Positions 27,722 to 36,350 of a stretch of 64,000 nt of DNA are shown here, piece after piece. The stretch lies in the NCBI GenBank assembly GCA_963819635.1, contig CAWFWX010000005.1, positions 62,001 to 126,000 of the forward strand, in the 5' to 3' direction. Made by a program: the position numbers and the translations under genes. Source of the stretch: JACVRW01 sp963819635. Lineage in GTDB: Bacteria > Actinomycetota > Thermoleophilia > Solirubrobacterales > Thermoleophilaceae. Each line of letters starts with the position of its first letter. Position 1 is the stretch's first letter. Below the pieces are notes generated by a model. That model saw only the letters and a program-made list of their open reading frames with translations. It was not told the origin of the DNA and did not search any database.

Positions 27722-28615
27722 TCAGTTACGCCGTCTTCGTGGTTTCAGCTTTCTGGTAACCTCCGCCAGCCACGCGATTGCGCCGGGCGTGGCCTGCCAG
27801 GCCTTGCCGTTTTCCTCGACGTAGTCGGCCGCTTCGTCCTCGCCCCCCAAGGTGATATAGCCGTCTGGAGAGGCAACCAAAGGCTGCTTGCCGGACAGGA
27901 CGCCGGGCACATGGCTGTTCGCGAGCCAGGCCTCCTCGGCAAGCTTCCCGGCGCCTGGATCGTTTTCACGAAAGGCAAGAAGGGCGCGCGTGTAGAGCCA
28001 TGCAGCAGCGCAATCGTCTTCGTGCTGTTTGAGAAGCTTCCTCAGGGCCTTGATATCGTCGCGTGCCAGCAAATGCCCGGCCAGCACGTAGCGGATGCCC
28101 TGATTGTCATTCGGATTGAGCTCAAGCATCGCCTGATAATGGTCGGTGGCCTCCTGATGCCGACCAAGCCGCCAGAGTACGGCGGCAAGACCTGCCCTTG
28201 CCCGCATGTAGGGGCGCGTCTCGAGAAAACCCCAGAAGTGACCGGCATATTCCTCGAACCCTTCCGGTCCGAGCGCCTCTTCTCCGGCCTCGACGCCCTT
28301 CTGGTAGCAATCCAGCACTTCCTCGACGGAGTTGGCCTCTTCCTCTGCGAGCAACACATAAGCGTCGGCGCACAACGGCGAGATTTTGAGCGCTTTCCTG
28401 GCCAGCGAAATACGCTTGCTGCGACTGGTCGCTTCCCAAGCCTCATACATGACGTCTTGCGCGGCGTCGGTCGGGTCGCTCCCTCGCCCGCCGAAAAGAC
28501 CTGCCATGAACCCCTCCATGCCACGCCGGTCCGGCATCGGAGGCAGAGCATTGTCATTTTCCGGCTGCTTGGACTTCGCCACTGCCTTCTTTCGGGGCTT
28601 CTTCGATACAGGCAT
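27722..28615 (-). CDS. ST7-like tetratricopeptide-repeat passenger protein
   Basis: The 297-residue protein has a Lys-rich N-terminus, then helical repeats of TPR type: EAWEATSRSKRISLARKALKISPLCADAYVLLAEEEANSVEEVLDCYQKGVEAGEEAL, RARAGLAAVLWRLGRHQEATDHYQAMLELNPNDNQG and AWLYTRALLAFRENDPGAGKLAEEAW. The pattern resembles the ST7 family of TPR-like proteins. It lies between resolvase and transposase within the transposon, so it is a passenger gene. TPRs mediate protein-protein contacts; its partner is unknown. An ordinary role in stress or metal response is possible, but I see no evidence for it. Confidence 0.7.
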   Translation of the reverse strand: MPVSKKPRKKAVAKSKQPENDNALPPMPDRRGMEGFMAGLFGGRGSDPTDAAQDVMYEAWEATSRSKRISLARKALKISPLCADAYVLLAEEEANSVEEVLDCYQKGVEAGEEALGPEGFEEYAGHFWGFLETRPYMRARAGLAAVLWRLGRHQEATDHYQAMLELNPNDNQGIRYVLAGHLLARDDIKALRKLLKQHEDDCAAAWLYTRALLAFRENDPGAGKLAEEAWLANSHVPGVLSGKQPLVASPDGYITLGGEDEAADYVEENGKAWQATPGAIAWLAEVTRKLKPRRRRN

Positions 28616-28636
28616 TTCTACATTCCCTTCGATGGG

Positions 28637-31549
28637 TCACGCCGCTTGTTTCTGCTCGAAATCGATCCGGCGATCCAGATCGAGGTCGAAGCGGCCATAA
28701 GGGTTGACATGGGCATAGATGAGCGGCGTCAGGCCGCGGTAGTCTTCCGGCGTCAGCCGTGCCGACCAGTTCGGCTCGCTCAGCACCGACTGCATCATGC
28801 GCGTGTTCACGTAGACCAGCGACGCCTGTATGAGATGCAGAGCCATCGCCGATATCTCCTGGTCGTCGAGCCGGTTGGAAGCGATCTCGCCACCCTTGCC
28901 GAAAAAGACGAAGCTGGTCGCGCTGTTCCAGTTCTCGACGACGTTCAGGCCTTCATGGATTTCGCGGCGAAACGGCTCGTGGCGCAAATACCGGCACAGG
29001 AAGATCGTCTTGATAGCCCGGCCAAGCTCGGCCAGTGCCTTGTAGGTCGGGTGCATCACCTCGGCGCGGGCGAAGCGGCGCAGGATCGCTTCCGGATCGG
29101 CGAGCCCGCTGTGCATGGCTGCGGCATATTTGACCATCTCGTCATATTGCTGCTCGATATCATCCCAGTTGATAGCGCTGGAAAGAACGGGAAGCAGGTT
29201 GGGCAGTTCGGCGCGGAGGCCCGCATGCGGCAGCGCCAGCTTCTGCCGGGCGATCGCTTTGAGCCGTGGCGCGAGCTCGAAACCGAGCAGCCTGCAGAAG
29301 GCAAAGCCGATGGCGCTCTGGCCATGGCTGTCGACATATTGCCGCTGGATCTCCATGTCCGTGCAATGCCGCAGCACGCCCTTGATCATCGAAGCGACCT
29401 CCGAAGACGAACAGCGCTTGAGCTGCGAGAAGATGCAGGTCGAGCCCTTGTCGACATGCCAGTAGATCATCACGCCGCGACCGCCATAGCGGACATGCCA
29501 TTCGGTCATCAGGTTGCCGTCCCAGGCGCCGAACTTCTTGGAATCCGAAGCGCAGGCCGTACCGGCCTCGCCCCAGATGGCGGTGTTGCGGATGGCCAGT
29601 GTCGCGTTCGCAACGCTGGCGCAGGCTGCTTCGAGCGCTTCCCGGTGAACGAAGCGCCGGCCGACGTGAAGCAATTCCTCGTAACTGACGTCCGGGCATC
29701 CGGCCGCCACGCGCTTTAGGCCGGCATTCGTGCCCAATCCGTAAAGGCACAAGATCAGGCGCCGGTCGACCGCACCGCGGGAAAGCGTCACGCGAGAGGC
29801 CGATGTTTCAAAAGCATCCAGAAAGCCGGTGTCAAGGGCCGTCTCCTTCAAAACATCCAGCAGTTCCGTCATCGGCCAGCGATGCCCGATCTCGGCCTTG
29901 ACCGAGCGAAGGCCCTGCGGTTCCGGCAGTGGCTCGAACGGCGTGATCGAGATGCGGTTTTCACCGCGCCAGAGAATGCGCACCTTATCGTTGCGGGGGA
30001 TTTCGCCGTTCAGCAGCCGCAATTCCCGCTCGAGCTCGGCCTGGATTTTGCGCGTGAAAGCTCGCGCATCCGACGTCAGGTTGAGCGCGTCATAGTAGGC
30101 CGCCCGTCGGCTCTCGAAATCCTTGGGCAGATCGTCGTCCGGATTTCGATAGCGGTCCGCCCCGACTACCCAGATTTCCTTGGCCCGGATGCGATCGCGC
30201 AGCTGGCTGAGCACACAGAGTTCATAGCTGATCCGGTTGATGCGCCCGTCCTTGCCGATGATCGCGCTGCGCCATTTCGGCGGAATGACCCCTTCGACTG
30301 GCACGCCATTCCGCGGGAACACGCGGCATCCGGTATCGAAGGCTCGCTTGATCCAATCCAAGGCTTCGAGCACCGGCCGATGCACGGCGTTGTTCGAACG
30401 AAACTCCAGGACCGAGAGCAGTTTTGGCAAGATCCTTCTGTAGTGGCCGGCATAGGAACCGCGCATCACTTGGTAGATGCGGCGCTCAAGCGTGCCTTTC
30501 GCCCGATGCTCCTTGATGATCGCCGCGAGCTTTTCCTTGCCTACCACCGGAAAGATCACGTCGCACACCCGGCCGTCCGGCGTCTCGATCGCCGCACCAG
30601 CAATGTCGACCAAAAGCCGCTCCTTGCCATAAACCCTCTCGATATCCTTGGCTATCCCGGCCACCACCTTACGCTTCGAGCGAACCCCGATCTTGTGGAT
30701 GGCCTCCACCAGCAGGTCGATCATCCCGTCGATGATCTGCGCTTCCCGCACCATCAGGAAAACGGCATAAAGACCCAGTTGCCGCATCGGCCTGTGCCGG
30801 CGCATCTCCGAGGCTTTTTCGGCACCGACCCGCTGGACAATCTGATCGATCCAGGTCTTGCCCGGGTCCGTCAGCAACTCCCTTGGCAGTTTTAGCTCTT
30901 GAATGAAGGCCAGCCGATCGGCGAGCGAAAGCATATTCTCCAGCGTTGCGGCACCTGCATCGGCTTTGATCGTGTGGAACCCCGTCGGGCTTTCCGGATC
31001 GGCGAGCGAAGCTTCCATCAGAGCGACCGTTTCCGGAACAAGCCGGTGCGCCACACGGCCGAGAAATGTTTCTAGGAACCGTTGCCGTTCGGAACGTACA
31101 AGCCGCTCCATCTCCTTGCCCGACGGGCCGAAAATCTTGTGGTCGCGGCACCAGAGAAAGACAGCCTCCAGCATCGCCGCGACCGACTGCCCGCCCGGGC
31201 AAAGCTCCGTTGCTATCCAGTCCGCAAGCGCCGCGCGATCCGCCAGCCTCATGCGGCGAACGCCCAGATGACGGAGAATCTCTGCGCAATGGCGCCGGCC
31301 CGAGCGCCCTGAAAAATGGTAGCCGCCGAAATCGGCCTTGCTGACGCCAAGCTGCTCGGCCAGATACGAAACCGCCTCGTCCGGAACCTCGGTCGCGTCG
31401 GTGACAAAGTATCCGAAGGCTGCGAAGAACTTCAACTGCACCGCCAGTCCGAGCCTCGACCCGGCCGGCTTGGCGTTCGCAAAGTCGATGTCGGCAAACG
31501 AGAGGCTCCACTCACCGACCAACGACTCAGGTGAAACACGCAAACCCAT
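28637..31549 (-). CDS. tnpA: Tn3-family transposase TnpA
   Basis: The 970-residue DDE transposase is full-length for the family. The catalytic acidic residues are visible: Asp in ACASDSKKFGAWDGN, Asp in QRQYVDSHGQSAIGFAF, and Glu in NVVENWNSATSFVFFGKGGEI, followed by the typical C-terminal SLVYVNTRMMQSVLSEPNW...LTPLIYAHVNPYGRFDLDLDRRI. The DNA-binding N-terminal region begins VSPESLVGEWSLSFADIDFANAKPAGSRLGLAVQLKFF. Start ATG 31547-31549 lies about 77 bases from the right repeat. No frame defects, unlike many genes around it. Confidence 0.96.
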   Translation of the reverse strand: MGLRVSPESLVGEWSLSFADIDFANAKPAGSRLGLAVQLKFFAAFGYFVTDATEVPDEAVSYLAEQLGVSKADFGGYHFSGRSGRRHCAEILRHLGVRRMRLADRAALADWIATELCPGGQSVAAMLEAVFLWCRDHKIFGPSGKEMERLVRSERQRFLETFLGRVAHRLVPETVALMEASLADPESPTGFHTIKADAGAATLENMLSLADRLAFIQELKLPRELLTDPGKTWIDQIVQRVGAEKASEMRRHRPMRQLGLYAVFLMVREAQIIDGMIDLLVEAIHKIGVRSKRKVVAGIAKDIERVYGKERLLVDIAGAAIETPDGRVCDVIFPVVGKEKLAAIIKEHRAKGTLERRIYQVMRGSYAGHYRRILPKLLSVLEFRSNNAVHRPVLEALDWIKRAFDTGCRVFPRNGVPVEGVIPPKWRSAIIGKDGRINRISYELCVLSQLRDRIRAKEIWVVGADRYRNPDDDLPKDFESRRAAYYDALNLTSDARAFTRKIQAELERELRLLNGEIPRNDKVRILWRGENRISITPFEPLPEPQGLRSVKAEIGHRWPMTELLDVLKETALDTGFLDAFETSASRVTLSRGAVDRRLILCLYGLGTNAGLKRVAAGCPDVSYEELLHVGRRFVHREALEAACASVANATLAIRNTAIWGEAGTACASDSKKFGAWDGNLMTEWHVRYGGRGVMIYWHVDKGSTCIFSQLKRCSSSEVASMIKGVLRHCTDMEIQRQYVDSHGQSAIGFAFCRLLGFELAPRLKAIARQKLALPHAGLRAELPNLLPVLSSAINWDDIEQQYDEMVKYAAAMHSGLADPEAILRRFARAEVMHPTYKALAELGRAIKTIFLCRYLRHEPFRREIHEGLNVVENWNSATSFVFFGKGGEIASNRLDDQEISAMALHLIQASLVYVNTRMMQSVLSEPNWSARLTPEDYRGLTPLIYAHVNPYGRFDLDLDRRIDFEQKQAA

Positions 31550-31625
31550 ACATCCACTCCCTGTTCAGGGAGAGAATTCTCAGGCGATGGCGCCATGGAG
31601 GTCAATCCGTTCCGGCAACGTTCCA

Positions 31626-31663
31626 CAACTTGGCCAAAATCGCAGCTTCGGGCCGATTAGGCC
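31626..31663 (-). repeat. Right 38-bp terminal inverted repeat of the Tn3 transposon
   Basis: Exact reverse complement of 26539-26576; its outer edge is 31663. Immediately outside begins interrupted IS630-type transposase coding sequence. The flanking five bases (TTCAG) do not match those at the left end. Confidence 0.9.
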
Positions 31664-32067
31664 TTCAGCGTGTGCCGGGGCCGCCGCCAGCGGAAGTTTT
31701 TTTTCGCAGCGCCTTGGACAATGATCGTGACGCCCTCGCGCGCCTCGATCTCGGCCATGAGGCGCGATTAGTTGGGCCGGTCGGCGACGGGGGCTTCCAG
31801 AAGAGGGGTGACGATACGCAGCGCGGCCTCGCTCTTCACCGGCGCTGGGCCGGGCGCGACGGTCGCCCGCAGGGTTTCGATGCCGCTGCGGGCAAACTCA
31901 CTGCGCCACAGACGAACCGTGTCCTCGCGCACGCCGAAGGCTTCCGCGATGCGCGTGCTGGTCCAATCCGCCAGCGTCAGCAGGATCGCCCGCGCCCGAT
32001 CCGCCTCGCCGCGCTCGCGCGAGTGCGCCAACGCCCGCAACCCCTCACGCTGCTCCTCGTCCGCCAT
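31664..32067 (-). mobile_element. IS630-family transposase N-terminal remnant
   Basis: The minus strand encodes MADEEQREGLRALAHSRERGEADRARAILLTLADWTSTRIAEAFGVREDTVRLWRSEFARSGIETLRA, the HTH region of IS630-group transposases. After an in-frame TAA around 31770 it continues SRLMAEIEAREGVTI...FRWRRPRHTLK and is cut off at the Tn3 end at 31663. The DDE catalytic domain is absent, so it cannot transpose itself. Confidence 0.75.
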
Positions 32068-32395
32068 TACCGGAGATTTCCCCACCCCGCCCCCGGGAAT
32101 TACTGCGTAGACGGAATCACAGGTCCGATTCGTTGTTCAAGCTGGCGGAAGCTGCTTAGGCTTAGGCTAGGCCCGAGTTCGCGGACGGTGCCCCTGGACA
32201 AGGTTGCGCAAATCTTGTGGGTCTGCATCCCAGTCTGTTCCCTCAGCCATGTCATAACGTTCACCGCCAGAGAGGCTAACGGTTTGATTGTACGAGCAAT
32301 CCATGAGAGCGATATAAACGTGATCCTCAAACATCCCGGAGGGAGCGGAATTTGCTGTCCCACGTGAACTCGGCACTTCAGCCACGGCAAGCGCG
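32068..32395. other. Spacer upstream of the phosphate genes
   Basis: No supported gene. A strong purine stretch, CCCGGAGGGAGCGG (about 32335-32348), resembles a ribosome-binding site but is about 50 bases before the first usable start of the Na/Pi cotransporter, so the true 5' end there is uncertain. Confidence 0.4.
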
Positions 32396-34055
32396 TTGAG
32401 TGGCTCGCTCGTCCTGCTCGATCTGGCCGGCGCGGTGGCCCTGCTCCTCTTCGCAACCCGCATGGTGCGAACCGGCGTCGAGCGCGCTTATGGCGACGTT
32501 CTGCGTCAAAGGTTGCGTGTGATAATGCGCAACCCGCTGCTCTCCGTGGGCGCGGGTGTAGCCCTTGCCATCTGCCTGCAGAGCGCGACGGCGGTCGCCC
32601 TTATCGTCGGCTCCTTCGCCGGATCCGGGATCGTCGGAGGGACCGCCGGCCTGCTTGCCGTGCTCGGCGCCGATGTCGGCTCGTCGCTTGTCGTCAAGCT
32701 GCTGAGCTTCGAACTTAGCCACCTCGTGCCGCTGTGCCTTGTCGCTGGCACGATCATGTTCATGAGCACCCAGCGCCGTGACTGGCTTCAGCTCGGCCGC
32801 ATCCTGATCGGCATCGGCCTGTTGATTCTGTCCCTGCGCCTGATCGGCGAGGCCTCCGAGCCGCTCCGCGAAAGCCGCGTGCTCCCGGTGGTCATCAATT
32901 ATCTGTCCGGCGACTATATAACGGCCTTCATCCTTGCCGCGATCATGACCTGGATGTTCCACTCCAGCGTTGCGGCGATCCTGCTGGTGACCGCGCTCGC
33001 AGCGCGCGGCATCGTGCCGGTCCCGCTCGGCCTGGTGCTGGTGCTGGGCGCCAATCTTGGCGGCGGCATCATCGCCGCGATGCTGTCGCGCGCTGCGGCG
33101 CCGGCGTCACGCACGGTGCCGCTCGGCAACCTCATCATGCGCGGCGCAGGCGCCATCACTGCACTCGTCGCACTGATCGCGTTCGCGCCACCGTTCGGAC
33201 CTCCTGGGGGCCGCCCCCGCCGAGCAGCTTGTTAACGGGCACATAGCATTCAACATCGCGCTCGCACTGGTCGGCATGCCGCTCGCCGGTCCTGTCTTCC
33301 GTCTGGCAGAAAAAGTCGTAGCGCTCGGCGCGCCGGCGGCGCCGGCCGACGCGCTCGCCCAAACCGAACTCAGCGCGCTCAACGAAAGCGCCCTCGATAT
33401 GCCCAGCCAAGCTCTTGCCAACGCCACTCGCGAGGTCGTGCGTGTCTGCGAGACCGTCGAGATCATGCTGAAGCGCATAATCGAACTCTACGAGAAGGCC
33501 GACGCCGACAAGATCAAGACGCTTGCGGCGCTCGATGACCGCGTCGATCGCCGTCATGCCGCGATAAAGCTCTATCTGGCGAAGGTCAGCGCCCGCCAAC
33601 TCACCGAGGCCGAGGCGCTGCGCCACCAGGAACTCATTGGCGCTTGCGTGAAGCTCGAGCAGGTTGGGGACATCATCGTGCGCAACATGCTGGTGCATGT
33701 GCAGAAGAAGCTCGACCGTGGACTGGAGTTTACCGACGAAGGCTGGCGCGAACTGGCCAGCTTCCATGCCGCGGTACTGACCAATGCGCGCTTGGCCTTC
33801 AACGTGCTCGTTTCGCGGGATGCGGAAACCGCCCGCCAGCTGGTCGAGGAAAAGGACCGGCTGCGCGATCTGGAGAAGCAGGCAAGCCAGAGCCATTTCC
33901 AGCGGCTGCGCCAAGGTACGGCCAAGAGCGTCGAGACGAGTTCCATCCATCTCGACACGATCCGCGATCTCAAGCAGATCAACTCTCTACTCGCCTCGAT
34001 CGCCTACCCGGTGCTCGAGGAACATGGGCTGCTCAGGGGCTCGCGACTGAGGTGA
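32396..34055 (+). pseudogene. Na/Pi cotransporter with C-terminal PhoU-like domain, frameshifted
   Basis: The N-terminal membrane half (LDLAGAVALLLFATRMVRTGVERAYG, then CLQSATAVALIVGSFAGSG and FHSSVAAILLVTALAARG) carries the two QSATA/HSSVA-type repeats of Na+/phosphate cotransporters of the NptA/YjbB group. The C-terminal half (ALNESALDMPSQALANATREVVRVCETVEIMLKRIIELYEK) is a PhoU-like helical domain. The frame breaks near 33197-33205 at CCTGGGGGCC. Correction restores LGAAPAEQLVNGHIAFNIALALVGMPLAGPVFRL. The start is uncertain: TTG 32396 is the first usable codon. It opens a four-gene phosphate island. Confidence 0.82.
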
Positions 34056-34181
34056 AATAATTGCAGCGGAACTCTTCGAATGTCAGGACCCATCGCCGGG
34101 TTGCCCGTTCGGCCGAATTCGGTCGGGCGTTCCCAATCCCTGCTTTCATGCTGGATCAGGCAGCAGCGATGAACCGAGGAG

Positions 34182-34836
34182 ATGATGGCAATGCTCAGTT
34201 GGTTTCGCGCCCTCCTGCCTCGCGAGGACCGGTTCTTCGATCTTTTCGAGAAGCATTCCCACCTGGTAGTCGGCGGGGCAGAGGCTTTACAGAAGCTGCT
34301 CCAAGGCGGCGCAGATATCGAGGGGCATTGCCGCACGATCGTCGACTTGGAACACCAAGCCGATGATATCACGCGCGAGGTGCTGCTTGCAGTCGCATAG
34401 AAGCTTCATCACCCCATTCGATCGCGGCGACATCAAGGACCTCATCCAGTCGATGGATGATGCCATCGATATGATGCGAAAGACCGTCAAGACGGTGATC
34501 CTGTTCGAGCAGAAGAGCTTCGACCCGAAGATGCAGGATATGGGTGCCCTGATCGTCGAGGCGGCGCGGCTGAACGCGCAAGCCGTCCCGCTCCTCAATA
34601 AGGTCGGCACCCATGCGGCGCGTCTTCAGACGCTTGCCGAAGAAGTGATGCGTGTCGAAGGGCGTGCAGACGAACTCCACGAGGAAGGTTTGAAGGACTT
34701 GTTCCATCGTCACGGCAAGACCGATCCGATGGCCTACATGATCGGCAGCGAGATTTACGGCGAGCTGGAAAGAGTGGTCGACCGCTTCGAGGATGTCGCC
34801 AATGAAATCAGCGGCATCGTGATTGAAAACGTCTGA
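34182..34836 (+). pseudogene. DUF47 PhoU-like Pit accessory protein, frameshifted
   Basis: The N-terminal piece MLSWFRALLPREDRFFDLFEKHSHLVVGGAEALQKLLQGG...DLEHQADDITREVLLAV and the C-terminal piece RSFITPFDRGDIKDLIQSMDDAIDMMRKTVKTVILFE are the two halves of a DUF47 (TIGR00153) PhoU-like protein of about 215 residues. One base change near 34390-34400 separates them. These proteins are typically encoded directly before pit genes and modulate low-affinity phosphate uptake. The stop overlaps the pit start by one base (34836). Confidence 0.85.
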
Positions 34837-35843
34837 TGGACGCGTCGCTTGCCTTTCCCGTGCTGATCGGTCTGATTGTCGTCGCGCTGTTTTTCGATTT
34901 CCTGAACGGCCTGCATGATGCGGCCAATTCGATCGCCACGATCGTTTCGACTCGCGTGCTGCGGCCGCAATATGCCGTGTTCTGGGCCGCGTTCTTCAAT
35001 TTCATCGCGTTCCTGTTTTTCGGGCTACATGTGGCCGAAACGCTCGGCACCGGCATCATCGACGCCAGTATCGTCGATCCGCTCGTCATTTTCGCAGCGC
35101 TTGTCGGGGCGATCGTCTGGAACGTGGTCGACCTGGATGTACGGCATTCCGTCAAGCAGTTCGCATGCGCTGATCGGCGGCATGGTCGGGGCAGGTGTGG
35201 CGAAAGCAGGTGGTGGAGCAATCGTCTGGAGCGGCCTCCTCAAGACCTCCGCCGCGATCGTGCTGTCGCCGCTCACCGGCTTCGTGCTCGCGCTGGCGCT
35301 GGTGCTCGTGGTCTCCTGGCTGTTCGTCCGCCAGTCACCCTTCGCGCGTCGACAGCACATTTCGCGGTCTTGCAGTTCGTGTCGGCGTCGCTCTACTCGC
35401 TCGGCCATGGCGGCAACGACGCGCAAAAGACGATGGGCATCATCGCGGTGCTTCTGTACTCGCAGGGCCACCTCGGCGACGAGTTCTACGTGCCGTTCTG
35501 GGTGGTCATTTCCTGTCAGGCCGCACTGGCGCTCGGCACGCTGTTCGGCGGCTGGCGCATCGTTCACACCATGGGTTCGAAGATCACTCGGCTCAATCCG
35601 ATGCAGGGCTTCTGCGCCGAAACCGGCGGCGCCATAACGCTTTTCACGGCGACCTGGCTCGGTATTCCAGTCTCCACCACGCACACCATCACCGGCGCCA
35701 TCATCGGTGTCGGCGCTGCCCGCCGCGCCTCCGCCGTCCGCTGGGGCCTCGCCTCCAACATCGTCGTTGCCTGGGTGATAACTTTGCCAGTGGCCGCGCT
35801 TATAGCTGCACTCGCCTACGCCGCCGTGGCTCCTTTCACGTGA
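34836..35843 (+). CDS. pit: Pit-family inorganic phosphate permease with two compensating frameshifts
   Basis: Both ends are in one frame: N-terminal FFDFLNGLHDAANSIATIVSTRVL and C-terminal YSLGHGGNDAQKTMGIIAVLLYSQGH...PVSTTHTITGAIIGVGAARRASAVRWG, with the two Pit signature repeats (GLHDAANS and GHGGNDAQK). Between about 35130 and 35350 the sense jumps frame: the adjacent frame gives TWMYGIPSSSSHALIGGMVGAGVAKAGGGAIVWSGLLKTSAAIVLSPLTGFVLALALVLVVSWLF, the expected continuation. Two indels would compensate, so the uncorrected product has about 70 nonsense residues. It is a membrane protein for low-affinity phosphate (or metal-phosphate) uptake, coupled to the DUF47 gene. Confidence 0.87.
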   Translation: MDASLAFPVLIGLIVVALFFDFLNGLHDAANSIATIVSTRVLRPQYAVFWAAFFNFIAFLFFGLHVAETLGTGIIDASIVDPLVIFAALVGAIVWNVVDLDVRHSVKQFACADRRHGRGRCGESRWWSNRLERPPQDLRRDRAVAAHRLRARAGAGARGLLAVRPPVTLRASTAHFAVLQFVSASLYSLGHGGNDAQKTMGIIAVLLYSQGHLGDEFYVPFWVVISCQAALALGTLFGGWRIVHTMGSKITRLNPMQGFCAETGGAITLFTATWLGIPVSTTHTITGAIIGVGAARRASAVRWGLASNIVVAWVITLPVAALIAALAYAAVAPFT

Positions 35844-36350
35844 TGATGTGCCTGGAACGAAGCGCAGCCGAAAACCGTGCCGAGGGACCTGAGGAAACAG
35901 CAGGCCATTACTGAAGAAATCACAGGCTCACGTTCGCAGACGTCCGTATCGCGATCAGCACATTCAAGCTCGATCCCAACTCTATGCAGTGTCGTGCCTC
36001 AATGTCCTCCGCGTTTGTCGCGCGAGTGTATCTCACGAGATGCGGCGCTCTGAGCCGGCACCATTTGCTCGTATCGGTTGAAGTCAATCAAAAAAAATCC
36101 AATTGACATTATGGACCAAAGTGAGAGGAGCATACGTGACTAAGAAAGAGAAAATTTGACAGAACAAATAGGGAGATATTCTTTATCTAAGTTGAGCCTG
36201 ATCGCGCTGATCGAGATGTGGCCGCCACTGACCACGGGTTCGTCGCGCAACCGAAAACCCTATGCCGTGCGGACATCTGTCGATTGTGAGAGTTATGTTC
36301 ATCTAAGCCTGTCGCCAGACCAACATTCGATCAAACCGGAGGAGGAGACC
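35844..36350. other. Long leader of the alkaline phosphatase gene
   Basis: About 500 bases without a supported gene. The stretch 36080-36180 is AT-rich (for example AATCAAAAAAAATCC), as expected for a promoter. I did not find a convincing Pho box. The start codon is preceded by the strong GGAGGAGG at about 36339-36346. Confidence 0.45.

Larger units (their letters stand above)
26539..31663. mobile_element. Complete Tn3-family transposon, 5125 bp
   Basis: Perfect 38-bp inverted terminal repeats bound four leftward genes: transposase (28637-31549), TPR protein, serine resolvase and a 141-residue protein. A putative res site lies between the resolvase and TPR genes. The transposase and resolvase are full-length with catalytic residues, so the element may be active. 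No 5-bp target duplication is seen (AAGCT left, TTCAG right), and the flanks belong to different IS elements (IS6 and IS630), so recombination has reshuffled the surroundings since insertion. Confidence 0.88.
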
